Source: Streptomyces sp. JHA26
GTDB lineage: Bacteria > Actinomycetota > Actinomycetes > Streptomycetales > Streptomycetaceae
NCBI RefSeq assembly: GCF_002005565.1
Contig: NZ_BDJC01000026.1
Location: 31,351 to 95,350, forward strand
DNA length: 64,000 nucleotides
Direction of reading: 5' to 3'
The notes below the pieces were generated by a model that saw only the letters and a program-made list of their open reading frames with translations, ran no database searches and had not been told where the DNA came from. This document shows, piece after piece, positions 49,141 to 57,012 of this stretch. A program made the translations under genes and the position numbers. How positions within the stretch are numbered: position 1 is the stretch's first letter; every line of letters begins with the position of its first letter.

Positions 49141-52100
49141 TCATGCGGGCAGCCAGCGCCGGACGCAGGCGATGAGGTCCTGCGTGTCGACGGGCTTGGT
49201 GACGTAGTCGCTGGCGCCCGAGGCGATGCTCTTCTCCCGGTCGCCCGGCATCGCCTTCGCCGTCACCGCGATGATCGGCAGATCCGCGTACTGCGGCATG
49301 CGGCGGATCTCCGCGGTCGCGGTGTAGCCGTCCATCTCCGGCATCATCACGTCCATCAGGACCAGGGCGACGTCCGGGTGGTTCATCAGCGTCTCGATGC
49401 CCCGTCGGCCGTTCTCCGCGTGCAGGACCCGGAAGCCGTGCAGCTCCAGGATCCCGCTGAGCGCGAAGAGGTTGCGCGCGTCGTCGTCCACGACCAGAAC
49501 GGTGCGGCCCGACGGCGTCTCCTCCACGGGCGGCGGCACCAGGCGCTGCGGCTCCTCGGGACGGACCAGGGACAGCACGTCGCCGGGCTCCTCGGCGGCC
49601 AGGTGCAGCGCGATCCGCTCCCGCAGCTCGTCGAGGCTGGACAGGAACTCCAGCGCCCCGCCCCCGGCACCGGAGCGAAGGCGCTCCTCCACCGCCGCGT
49701 CCGTGCGGTGACCGCTGTGCACGAGCACCGGCACGCTCGCCAGCGCCGAGTCGCCCCGCAGCGCCTGGAGGAACCGGGACGCCTCGGAGTCCGGCATGCC
49801 CAGCTCCAGGACCACGCAGTGGCACGGCTCGGCCGCCAGCGCGCCGGCCGCCTCCTCGGCCCCGACGGCGGTGATGACGTCGAGCGGAGGCCTGCCGCCC
49901 GCCTCGTCCCGCCCGTGCGACAGGTCCGCGACCACGCTCTCCGCGACCAGGGTCAGCAGGCCGCGCGGCCGTTCCTCCACCACCAGCAGCCGCCGCGGAC
50001 GCCGGCGGTGCCCGCTCGTCAGCTCGGGCAGCGGCGCCGGGCTCGTGAGCTCGTCCGCGGACGACCGGGCCGGCGTCTGCTCCCCGCCCCGGCCCAGCAG
50101 GTCCTCGAAGTCGGGCCGGGCCACCGGCAGGAACAGCGTGAACGTGCTGCCCCGGTCGGGCGTGCTGTCCACCGTGACGGCACCGCCCAGCAGCTGGGCG
50201 ATCTCCCGTGTGATGGACAGGCCGAGCCCGGTGCCGCCGTACTTGCGACTGGTCGTCCCGTCGGCCTGCTGGAACGCCCCGAAGATCGACTCCAGGTGCT
50301 GCTCCGGGATGCCGATGCCCGTGTCCTTCACCCGGAAGGCCACCACGGCACCGCCGCGGACCACACCGCCGGGCACCTCGTCGTCCGGCGCCGGCTCGAT
50401 GGCCAGCTCCACCCCGCCCCGCTCGGTGAACTTCACCGCGTTGGACAGCAGGTTGCGCAGCACCTGGCGCAGCCGGGAGTCGTCGGTCAGCAGGTCCGCC
50501 GGCGCCCCGGGGGCCGTCGTCACCGTGAACTCCAGGCCCTTCTGCGTCGTCATGGGCCGGAACGTGGCCTCGACGTAGTCGATGAGCTGCCGCAGCGTCA
50601 CCCGCTCCGGGGAGACGTCCATCTTCCCCGCCTCGACCTTCGACAGGTCCAGGATGTCGTTGATCAGCTGGAGCAGGTCCGAGCCCGCCGAGTGGATGAT
50701 CCCCGCGTACTCGACCTGCTTCGGGGTGAGGTTGCGCGAGGGGTTCTGGGCGAGCAACTGGGCGAGGATGAGCAGGCTGTTGAGCGGGGTGCGCAGCTCG
50801 TGGCTCATGTTCGCCAGGAACTCCGACTTGTACTTCGAGGCCAGCGACAGCTGCTGGGCGCGGGCCTCCAGCTCCTGCCGGGCCTGCTCGATCTGGAGGT
50901 TCTTCGCCTCGATGTCCCGGTTCTGGGCGGCCAGCAGGGACGCCTTGTCCTCCAGCTCGGCGTTGGAGCGCTGCAACTCCTCCTGCTGCACCTGCAGTTC
51001 CGTGGAGCGGGCCTGGAGCTCGGCCGTCAGGCGCTGCGACTCGGCGAGCAGCTCGTCGGTGCGAGCGTTGGCCACGATGGTGTTGACGTTGACGCCGATG
51101 GTCTCCATCAGCTGTTCCAGGAAGTCCCGGTGGATCGGCGTGAACGCGGTGACCGACGCCAGCTCGATCACGCCGAGCACCTGGCCCTCGACCACGATGG
51201 GCACCAGCACCAGGGCGGTGGGCACCACCCGGCCGAGCCCCGAGGAGATGGTCACGTAGTCCGGCGGCAGCTCGTCCACCACGATGGTGCGCCGGCTGCG
51301 CGCGGCCTGGCCGACCAGCGTGCGGCCGAACGCGATCCGGGTGGGCCGGTCCGCGTCGTCGGGGTAGCCGTAGGAGCCGACGAGCCGCAGTTCGGGGCCG
51401 TCGTCGCCGTCCTCGGCGAGGTAGAAGGCGCCGTACTGCGCCGACACCAGCGGCACCAGCTCGTCCATGATCAGCTCGGCGACCACGGGCAGGTCCCGGT
51501 GGCCCTGCATCAGGCCGGAGATCCGGGCGAGGTTGGTCTTGAGCCAGTCCTGTTCCTGGTTGGCCCGGGTGGTCTCGCGCAGGGACTGCACCATCGCGTT
51601 GATGTTGTCCTTGAGCTCGGCGACCTCGCCGGACGCCTCCACGTTGATCGAGCGGGTCAGGTCGCCCTCGGCGACGGCGCTCGTCACCCCGGCGATCGCC
51701 CGGACCTGACGGGTGAGGTTGCCCGCCAGCTCGTTGACGTTCTCCGTGAGCCGCTTCCAGGTGCCCGAGACGCCCTCCACCTCGGCCTGGCCGCCGAGCC
51801 GGCCCTCGGTGCCGACCTCGCGGGCCACGCGGGTGACCTCGTCGGCGAAGGCGGAGAGCTGGTCGACCATCGTGTTGATGGTCGTCTTGAGCTCCAGGAT
51901 CTCGCCGCGCGCGTCGACGTCGATCTTCTTCGACAGGTCGCCCCGGGCCACCGCCGTCGTCACCAGCGCGATGTTGCGCACCTGACCGGTGAGGTTGTTG
52001 GCCATCGAGTTGACGTTGTCGGTCAGGTCCTTCCAGGTGCCGGCGACGTTCGGCACGTGCGCCTGCCCGCCGAGCCGGCCCTCGGTGCCGACCTCGCGGG

Positions 52101-53136
52101 CGACGCGGGTGACCTCGTCGGCGAACGCCGACAGCGTGTCGACCATCGTGTTGATGACCTCGGCCAGGGCCGCGATCTCGCCCTCGGCCTTGACGGTGAT
52201 CCGCTGCGACAGGTCGCCGCGGGCCACCGCGGTGGCGACCTGGGCGATGGAGCGGACCTGCCCCGTCAGGTTCGACGCCATCACGTTGACGTTGTCGGTG
52301 AGGTCCTTCCAGGTGCCCGACACGCCGCGCACCTGCGCCTGCCCGCCCAGGTTGCCCGCCGTGCCGACCTCGCGGGCGACGCGGGTGACCTCGTCGGCGA
52401 AGGCGGAGAGCTGGTCGACCATCGTGTTGATGGTGTTCTTCAGCTCCAGGATCTCGCCGCGCGCGTCCACGGTGATCTTCTGCGACAGGTCGCCCTTGGC
52501 CACGGCGGTCGCCACCTGGGCGACGTTGCGGACCTGGTTGGTCAGGTTGCCCGCCATGAAGTTCACCGAGTCGGTGAGGTCGCGCCACGTCCCCTTGACG
52601 CCCTGGACGTCCGCCTGACCCCCCAGCCGCCCGTCGGTGCCGACCTCGCGGGCGACGCGGGTGACCTCGTCGGCGAAGGCGGAGAGCTGGTCGACCATCG
52701 TGTTGATGGTGTTCTTCAGCTCCAGGATCTCGCCGCGCGCGTCGACGTCGATCTTCTGCGACAGGTCGCCCTTGGCCACCGCCGTGGCCACCTGCGCGAT
52801 GTCACGCACCTGGGTGGTCAGGTTCCCCGCCATGGCGTTGACCGAGTCCGTCAGGTCGGCCCAGGTGCCCGAGACGCCCGGCACCCTCGCCTGCCCGCCG
52901 AGGGTGCCCTCGGTACCGACCTCGCGGGCCACCCGGGTGACCTCGGAGGTGAACACGGACAGCTGGTCCACCATGCCGTTGAAGACCTTGGCGATGTCGC
53001 CCATCAGGCCGTCCGCCTCGTCCGGCAGGCGCGTGCCGAAGTCGCCGTCCCGCACGGCCGTCAGGCCGGCCAGCAGGCGCCGCAACTCCTGATCGCCCGG
53101 CACCGTGTCCACGGCTCCGGTGCTGTCGCTGGTCAT
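49141..53136 (-). CDS. Hybrid histidine kinase with six HAMP domains, GAF and two receiver modules
   Basis: 1331 residues. Six HAMP modules of about 92 residues (xTAVAxGDLSQKIxVDARGEI, LKNTINTMVDQLSAFADEVT) fill residues 25-560. GAF (about 585-735), a coiled-coil (735-830) and HisKA follow (FLANMSHELRTPLNSLLILA, His about 835), then HATPase (VLRNLLSNAVKFT, VKDTGIGIP, GGTGLGLSI). A first receiver has Glu in place of Asp (VVLELGMPD) and EE for the acidic pair; a second (about 1205-1330) is canonical (VDDD, LVLMDVMMPEMDG, VTAKA, KPVD). There is no membrane segment, so it is cytoplasmic. ATG 53136 follows GAGGG. Related S. coelicolor kinases have osmotic roles. Confidence 0.92.
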   Translation of the reverse strand: MTSDSTGAVDTVPGDQELRRLLAGLTAVRDGDFGTRLPDEADGLMGDIAKVFNGMVDQLSVFTSEVTRVAREVGTEGTLGGQARVPGVSGTWADLTDSVNAMAGNLTTQVRDIAQVATAVAKGDLSQKIDVDARGEILELKNTINTMVDQLSAFADEVTRVAREVGTDGRLGGQADVQGVKGTWRDLTDSVNFMAGNLTNQVRNVAQVATAVAKGDLSQKITVDARGEILELKNTINTMVDQLSAFADEVTRVAREVGTAGNLGGQAQVRGVSGTWKDLTDNVNVMASNLTGQVRSIAQVATAVARGDLSQRITVKAEGEIAALAEVINTMVDTLSAFADEVTRVAREVGTEGRLGGQAHVPNVAGTWKDLTDNVNSMANNLTGQVRNIALVTTAVARGDLSKKIDVDARGEILELKTTINTMVDQLSAFADEVTRVAREVGTEGRLGGQAEVEGVSGTWKRLTENVNELAGNLTRQVRAIAGVTSAVAEGDLTRSINVEASGEVAELKDNINAMVQSLRETTRANQEQDWLKTNLARISGLMQGHRDLPVVAELIMDELVPLVSAQYGAFYLAEDGDDGPELRLVGSYGYPDDADRPTRIAFGRTLVGQAARSRRTIVVDELPPDYVTISSGLGRVVPTALVLVPIVVEGQVLGVIELASVTAFTPIHRDFLEQLMETIGVNVNTIVANARTDELLAESQRLTAELQARSTELQVQQEELQRSNAELEDKASLLAAQNRDIEAKNLQIEQARQELEARAQQLSLASKYKSEFLANMSHELRTPLNSLLILAQLLAQNPSRNLTPKQVEYAGIIHSAGSDLLQLINDILDLSKVEAGKMDVSPERVTLRQLIDYVEATFRPMTTQKGLEFTVTTAPGAPADLLTDDSRLRQVLRNLLSNAVKFTERGGVELAIEPAPDDEVPGGVVRGGAVVAFRVKDTGIGIPEQHLESIFGAFQQADGTTSRKYGGTGLGLSITREIAQLLGGAVTVDSTPDRGSTFTLFLPVARPDFEDLLGRGGEQTPARSSADELTSPAPLPELTSGHRRRPRRLLVVEERPRGLLTLVAESVVADLSHGRDEAGGRPPLDVITAVGAEEAAGALAAEPCHCVVLELGMPDSEASRFLQALRGDSALASVPVLVHSGHRTDAAVEERLRSGAGGGALEFLSSLDELRERIALHLAAEEPGDVLSLVRPEEPQRLVPPPVEETPSGRTVLVVDDDARNLFALSGILELHGFRVLHAENGRRGIETLMNHPDVALVLMDVMMPEMDGYTATAEIRRMPQYADLPIIAVTAKAMPGDREKSIASGASDYVTKPVDTQDLIACVRRWLPA
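52361..52743. repeat. Perfect 107-bp direct repeat inside the HAMP array
   Basis: Positions 52361-52467 and 52637-52743 are identical over 107 bases, with a period of 276 bases (92 codons). Shorter matching blocks recur at the same period from about 51800 to 52980, showing that HAMP units arose by recent tandem duplication or are kept alike by gene conversion. Confidence 0.9.
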
Positions 53137-53476
53137 GCGCACCCTCGTTCCGCTCCCCAGGAGCCCCCGGCTTCCGAGGGCTCGGAACACCTCCGGAACC
53201 GCCGGGCGGTCCGGTCCGTCGTGCCTGCGTTTTCGCAGTTCACGGTTCTGCTCGATGAGAAAAATACGTCAGAGGCTAACCCAGGGGCCGGGCGGCGGAC
53301 AAAGCGGGTCCCCCTGCCTGGCCGGGAGCCGGTGACGCCACCCGGCCACGGGCCCGAATGCGGCGGCCCGTGCCGGGTATCCACTGCTGGGGGGCCGGAC
53401 CACCCGTGGCATCCGCCCGGCCCCCGGCCCCCGGTCGCCGAGCCGAGCCGTACCGAAGGGAAGGGGAAGGGACAGC
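53137..53476. other. Intergenic region with a putative promoter (53356-53380, + strand)
   Basis: About 340 bases between the divergent hybrid kinase and the PRC-barrel gene. GAAT (53356-53359), 15 bases and GGGTAT (53375-53380) on the plus strand fit the sigma-B-type consensus, 96 bases before the PRC gene start. The stretch near 53250-53280 (GAGAAAAATACGTCAGAGG) is A/T-rich for this genome and probably holds the kinase promoter. No small gene is evident. Confidence 0.45.
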
Positions 53477-53848
53477 GTGCCGACTGACACCATCTGGTCG
53501 TACGCCGCGGACAGCGGTCACACGGAGGGGCAGGACCTCACGGGCTGCACCGTCCTCGCGAGCGACGGCACCATCGGCCACGTGGACCGGCAGGCCGACC
53601 ACTTCGGCATGCGGCACCTGGTCGTCGACACCGGCGTCTGGATCTTCGGACGCAGCGTGCTCGTCCCGGTCGGCGTGGTGCGGGGCGTCGACCCCGAGGC
53701 CCGCACCGTCACCGTGGCGTGCACCAGGGCGGAGATCAAGGCCGCGCCCCGGTTCCGGACCGACAGCGAGACCATGGACCGGGAGTACCTGGCGGCCGTG
53801 GGCGACTACTACGACCGGCTGCCGTCGCGGAGGGCCACGGGCGACTGA
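53477..53848 (+). CDS. PRC-barrel domain protein
   Basis: 123 residues: DLTGCTVLASDGTIGHVDRQADHFGMRHLVVDTGVWIFGRSVLVPVGVVRGVDPEARTVTVAC contains one PRC barrel (about 20-85), then KAAPRFRTDSETMDREYLAAVGDYYDRLPSRR. GTG 53477 has GAAGGGGAAGGG ahead. This is a different subfamily from the pair near 2 kb (DUF2171-like). It is followed by the decayed anti-sigma ATPase, so it may once have been the first gene of an operon with it. Confidence 0.85.
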   Translation: MPTDTIWSYAADSGHTEGQDLTGCTVLASDGTIGHVDRQADHFGMRHLVVDTGVWIFGRSVLVPVGVVRGVDPEARTVTVACTRAEIKAAPRFRTDSETMDREYLAAVGDYYDRLPSRRATGD

Positions 53849-53869
53849 CCCGGTGGCCGGCCCGATCCG

Positions 53870-54036
53870 GTGCAGGTCGTCGACCTGCTGCCCGTCGTCC
53901 CGTACCTGGTGACCGACGCGGTCCGGCACGGCGGCGGACCGGCCGGCCGCTCGTCGCCCGCCTGTCGCGGGACATCGCCGTCCTCCGGCGTCCCGAGGGC
54001 GGCAGGACGATCAGCGCGTCGGTCCCGGTACGCCCG
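53870..54036 (+). pseudogene. Remnant of a HATPase anti-sigma-type gene
   Basis: From GTG 53870 the frame reads VQVVDLLPVVPYLVTDAVRHGGGPA, whose PYLVTDAVRHGGG is the N box of this family (compare SELTTNAILHGGG at 34235-34678). In another frame from about 53943 the text is GRPLVARLSRDIAVLRRPEG and then GRTISASVPV, matching the C-terminal WPIVCRLARDVRVADLPSGG / KRITVVVPL of the same intact relative. About 40 codons with the G1 box are missing and the two parts are out of frame, so the gene is decayed. Confidence 0.7.
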
Positions 54037-54057
54037 TGCGGCGCCTGGACCGGCCGG

Positions 54058-54492
54058 TCACCAGGGCAGGAAGACGTGGATGTCCTTGCCCCGGCCGCCG
54101 GTGACGACGCTCACCTGGTCGGACAGGGTGTGGATGAGGTGCCAGCCGATACCGCCGCCGCCGCTGCTCGGGTGGAAGGGGCGCGGCGCGGGTTCGGTGG
54201 TGCTCGTGTCGTGCATCACCACGTGCACCCCGTCGAAGGTGCGGCGCAGGCGCAGCTCGAAGGGGCCCGGGGCGTACTGCACCGCGTTGGCCGCCAGTTC
54301 CGTGACGACCAGCAGGATGTCGTCCCAGTGCTCGGGCGCCGAGGGCGGTGCCACACGCGCCAGGTCGTAGAGGAACTCCTCCGCGACGAGGCGGGCATCG
54401 GTCACATGGTGCAGCTCTCCGGTGAAGCTGGCGGTGCGGCTCGTGATCTCCTCGGAAGCCAGTGTCCTGTCCCAACGCGACTCGGCTGCCAT
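54058..54492 (-). CDS. ATP-binding anti-sigma-type regulator (HATPase_c_2)
   Basis: 144 residues: HWDDILLVVTELAANAVQYAPGPFELRLRR (N box), VVMHDTSTTEPAPRPF (G1-like, degenerate), GGGGIGWHLIHTLSDQVSVVTGGRGKDIHVFL (G2). The usual D-x-G-x-G is D-T-S-T-T-E, so ATP contact may be altered. ATG 54492 follows GGGAAGGCG; the earlier in-frame ATG at 54633 adds 47 odd residues and is rejected. It lies beside a decayed paralogue and the hybrid kinase, and its partner could be the STAS antagonist at 46025. Confidence 0.85.
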   Translation of the reverse strand: MAAESRWDRTLASEEITSRTASFTGELHHVTDARLVAEEFLYDLARVAPPSAPEHWDDILLVVTELAANAVQYAPGPFELRLRRTFDGVHVVMHDTSTTEPAPRPFHPSSGGGGIGWHLIHTLSDQVSVVTGGRGKDIHVFLPW

Positions 54493-54634
54493 TTCGCCTT
54501 CCCGGCCCGGCGTCCACCGGGCGTCGTACCTTCCTTCGCTTCCTCTTCGTTTGTTAGTTCCCGGGTCGGCGGAGCCTACGCGCCCGTCTGTGCCGGCAAC
54601 GGCGCAGCGCACCGCGGGCGACGCAGCCGTCACC

Positions 54635-54697
54635 GGAAGAGGACATCGCGGGAAGAGGACGTCGCGGGAAGAGGACGTTCACCGGAAGAAGACGTTG
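54635..54697. repeat. 16-17-bp tandem repeats at the acyl-CoA ligase 3' end
   Basis: On the plus strand GGAAGAGGACATCGCG, GGAAGAGGACGTCGCG, GGAAGAGGACGTTCAC and GGAAGAAGACGTTGTC follow one another. The last lies within the final codons of the ligase (NVFFR, stop 54679-54681); the others lie beyond the stop, so the coding 3' end seems to have been copied downstream. Confidence 0.75.
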
Positions 54698-56589
54698 TCC
54701 GCGTCCTCCCAGCCGGCCGGCTCCTGCGCCGGCACGTGCGGCCGCCGCCGCGAGCGCGCCTCGTACATCGCGTCGATCTCGAGGGCGTAGGTCCGTACGA
54801 TCTCGTCCCGCCGCAGCTTCATCGACGGGGTGAGCAGCCCGTTGCTCACGTCGAACGGTTCCGGCAGGACGCGGAAGACCCGGATGGACTCCGAGCGCGA
54901 CACGGCGCTGTTGGCCGCGGCGACGGCCCGGGTGATCTCCTCCCGCAGCGCGTTCTCCTCGCGCGCCTCGCGCACCGGCGCGTCGCCCTGGAGCGCCAGA
55001 CCCGCCCGCCAGTGCGTCAGGAACTCGGGATCCAGCGTGATCAGCGCCCCGACGCAGGGCCGGTTGTCGCCCACCACCACCGCCTGGTGGACGAGCGGGT
55101 GCATCCGCAGCCGCTCCTCCAGGGCGGCCGGAGCCACGCTCTTGCCGCCGCTGGTGATGATGACGTCCTTCTTGCGTCCCGTGATCGCCAGGTAGTTCTC
55201 CTCGTCCAGGTGCCCGAGGTCCCCGGTGGCCAGCCAGCCGTCGCGCAGCACCCGGCGGGTGGCCGCCTCGTCGCCGACGTACCCCTGGAACAGCGACGGT
55301 CCGCGCACCAGGATCTCCCCGTCGTCGGCCACCCGGATCTCCACGCCGGGCAGGGGCTGTCCGACGGTGCCCGACTTCTCCCTGCCCAGCGGCTGCATGG
55401 TCAGTCCGCCGCTGGTCTCCGTCAGGCCGTAGCCGTCGTGCACGTACACGCCGATGCCCTCGTAGAAGAGGGACAGCTCGCGGCTGAGCGGCGAACCGCC
55501 GCACGTCGCCCGCCGCACCCGGCCGCCCAGCGCCGACCGCAGCCGGCGGTACACCGTCCGCTCGTAGAGGGAGTGCTGGAGCCGCAGGTCGAAGCCGGGC
55601 CCCGGTCCGGTGCCGAGCCGCCGGCGTTCCAGCGCCGCGGCGAAGTCCCGCGCCGTGCCGGCGGCCCGCTCGAACAGCGCCCCGCGGCCCGCCTGCTGGG
55701 CCGCGCGCAGGAAGTTCTTGTAGAGCTTCTCCAGGACCGACGGGACGGCGTAGAAGTACGTCGGACGGAAGGACCGCAGCGCCGACGACATCGCCTCCTC
55801 GTTCGTCGCGGGCTCGTGCGCCATGAGCAGCCCGCCCCGCACGCACAGGTTCTGGATCATCAGCCCGTACACGTGCGAGAACGGAAGGAAGGCGAGGACC
55901 GCCCCCTGCTCCCCTTCGGGCGCCACCGTGTGGCCCCAGCCGGCGAGCAGCGTGTCGCACGGGGCGGCCAGGCTGCGGTGGCTCAGCGCACAGCCCAGGG
56001 CACGGCCCGAGGTACCGGAGGTGTAGGCGACGACGGCCGTGGAGTCCGGCGGCACGAGACGGCGCATGGAGTCGACGGTGGCGTACGGGATGACCTCACC
56101 GCGCGCCACCAGCGCGGCCGACGCGCCCGCGTCCAACTGCCAGACGTGCCGCAGCGACGGCAGCGTCGCGCACACCGAGCCGACGGTCATCACGCTCTGC
56201 TCGTCCTCGACCACCACGGCCACGCAGCCCGCGTCCCGCAGGATCCACTCGACCTGCTCGCGCGAGGAGGTGGGGTAGACCGGGACGACCTCGGCGCCGA
56301 CCGTCCACAGCGCGTAACTGAAGATCGTCCACTCGTACCGTGTGCGGGCCAGGATCGCCACGCGGTCACCCGGCCGGATCCCGCACGCGATCAGCCCCTT
56401 GGCCAGGCCGACCACCTCGTCGCGGAACTCGGCGGCCGTCACCTCCTCCCAGACGGCGGAGGACGGTACCGGGCGGCGCGCGAGCATCGGCAGGGTGGGC
56501 GTGCGGGCCGCCGTCTCGAAGAGACTGTCGGCGAGCCCGCCGGTCAGGGGCGGCAGGCCGGTCCGGGGAGCGAGAGCGGGGTCGCGCAT
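54679..56589 (-). CDS. AMP-dependent long-chain acyl-CoA synthetase-like enzyme
   Basis: 636 residues of the ANL superfamily. The A3/P-loop motif is AVVAYTSGTSGRALGCALSH (usual YTSGTTGxPKG, so P-K is A-L), A5 YGLTETSGG, A7/A8 DGWLATGDLGHLDEE and GRKKDVIITSGGKSVAPAALE, and A10 Lys is in PSMKLRRDEI. It should adenylate a fatty acid and pass it to CoA; the long-chain FadD15-like layout with C-terminal SMKLRR fits. ATG 56589 follows AGGAGC. The loss of the P-loop Lys may lower activity. It is divergent from the DUF6480 gene. Confidence 0.9.
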   Translation of the reverse strand: MRDPALAPRTGLPPLTGGLADSLFETAARTPTLPMLARRPVPSSAVWEEVTAAEFRDEVVGLAKGLIACGIRPGDRVAILARTRYEWTIFSYALWTVGAEVVPVYPTSSREQVEWILRDAGCVAVVVEDEQSVMTVGSVCATLPSLRHVWQLDAGASAALVARGEVIPYATVDSMRRLVPPDSTAVVAYTSGTSGRALGCALSHRSLAAPCDTLLAGWGHTVAPEGEQGAVLAFLPFSHVYGLMIQNLCVRGGLLMAHEPATNEEAMSSALRSFRPTYFYAVPSVLEKLYKNFLRAAQQAGRGALFERAAGTARDFAAALERRRLGTGPGPGFDLRLQHSLYERTVYRRLRSALGGRVRRATCGGSPLSRELSLFYEGIGVYVHDGYGLTETSGGLTMQPLGREKSGTVGQPLPGVEIRVADDGEILVRGPSLFQGYVGDEAATRRVLRDGWLATGDLGHLDEENYLAITGRKKDVIITSGGKSVAPAALEERLRMHPLVHQAVVVGDNRPCVGALITLDPEFLTHWRAGLALQGDAPVREAREENALREEITRAVAAANSAVSRSESIRVFRVLPEPFDVSNGLLTPSMKLRRDEIVRTYALEIDAMYEARSRRRPHVPAQEPAGWEDADNVFFR

Positions 56590-56747
56590 GCACTGCTCCT
56601 GACATGTACGGAGGGTGACGTCGCCGACGAGCACCGTCATCGGCGGCTCGAATCTAGCCGAGCCGCGAGCGACGGGGGGCCGGGACGGCGGAAGTGTTCC
56701 CACCCGGTGATCCCGGTGATCCCGCCGGATCGGGGGACCCGGACGGC

Positions 56748-56981
56748 ATGACGTACACGAACCCCGATCCCGACCCCGAACACACCACCGGCCTGGAACC
56801 GGGCGGCGGCGTGCCGCCCGGCGAGACCCCGCCGGCGGAGAGCAGCCTGCCGGAGGCGGGCCCGCGCGAGGTGCACAACCCCACCAAGGGCTGGGCCAAG
56901 GGGCCGCTGTTCCTGATCCTCGCCCTCGTGGTGCTGATCGCGGCCGGCTTCCTCGCCTACGCCCTCGCCCTGATCTTCTGA
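56748..56981 (+). CDS. DUF6480-family small membrane protein
   Basis: 77 residues: MTYTNPDPDPEHTTGLEPGGGVPPGETPPAESS is the Pro-rich head typical of DUF6480, followed by the tail-anchor segment GPLFLILALVVLIAAGFLAYALAL. The function is unknown, but it is widespread in Streptomyces. It is convergent with the carboxylate-amine ligase gene with 31 bases between stops, and begins at ATG 56748. Confidence 0.85.
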   Translation: MTYTNPDPDPEHTTGLEPGGGVPPGETPPAESSLPEAGPREVHNPTKGWAKGPLFLILALVVLIAAGFLAYALALIF

Positions 56982-57012
56982 GCGGCCACGACGAGGGGAG
57001 GAACGGCGCGCG

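Noticed and set aside
49129..53487. A 1452-codon open frame on the plus strand with visible internal repeats
   Set aside because: The repeats are the reverse of the HAMP-coding repeats in the hybrid kinase; there is no independent protein-like composition.
54493..54633. N-terminal extension of the anti-sigma ATPase to an ATG at 54633
   Set aside because: The extra 47 residues are not family-like, and the ATG at 54492 has a clear GGGAAGG site.
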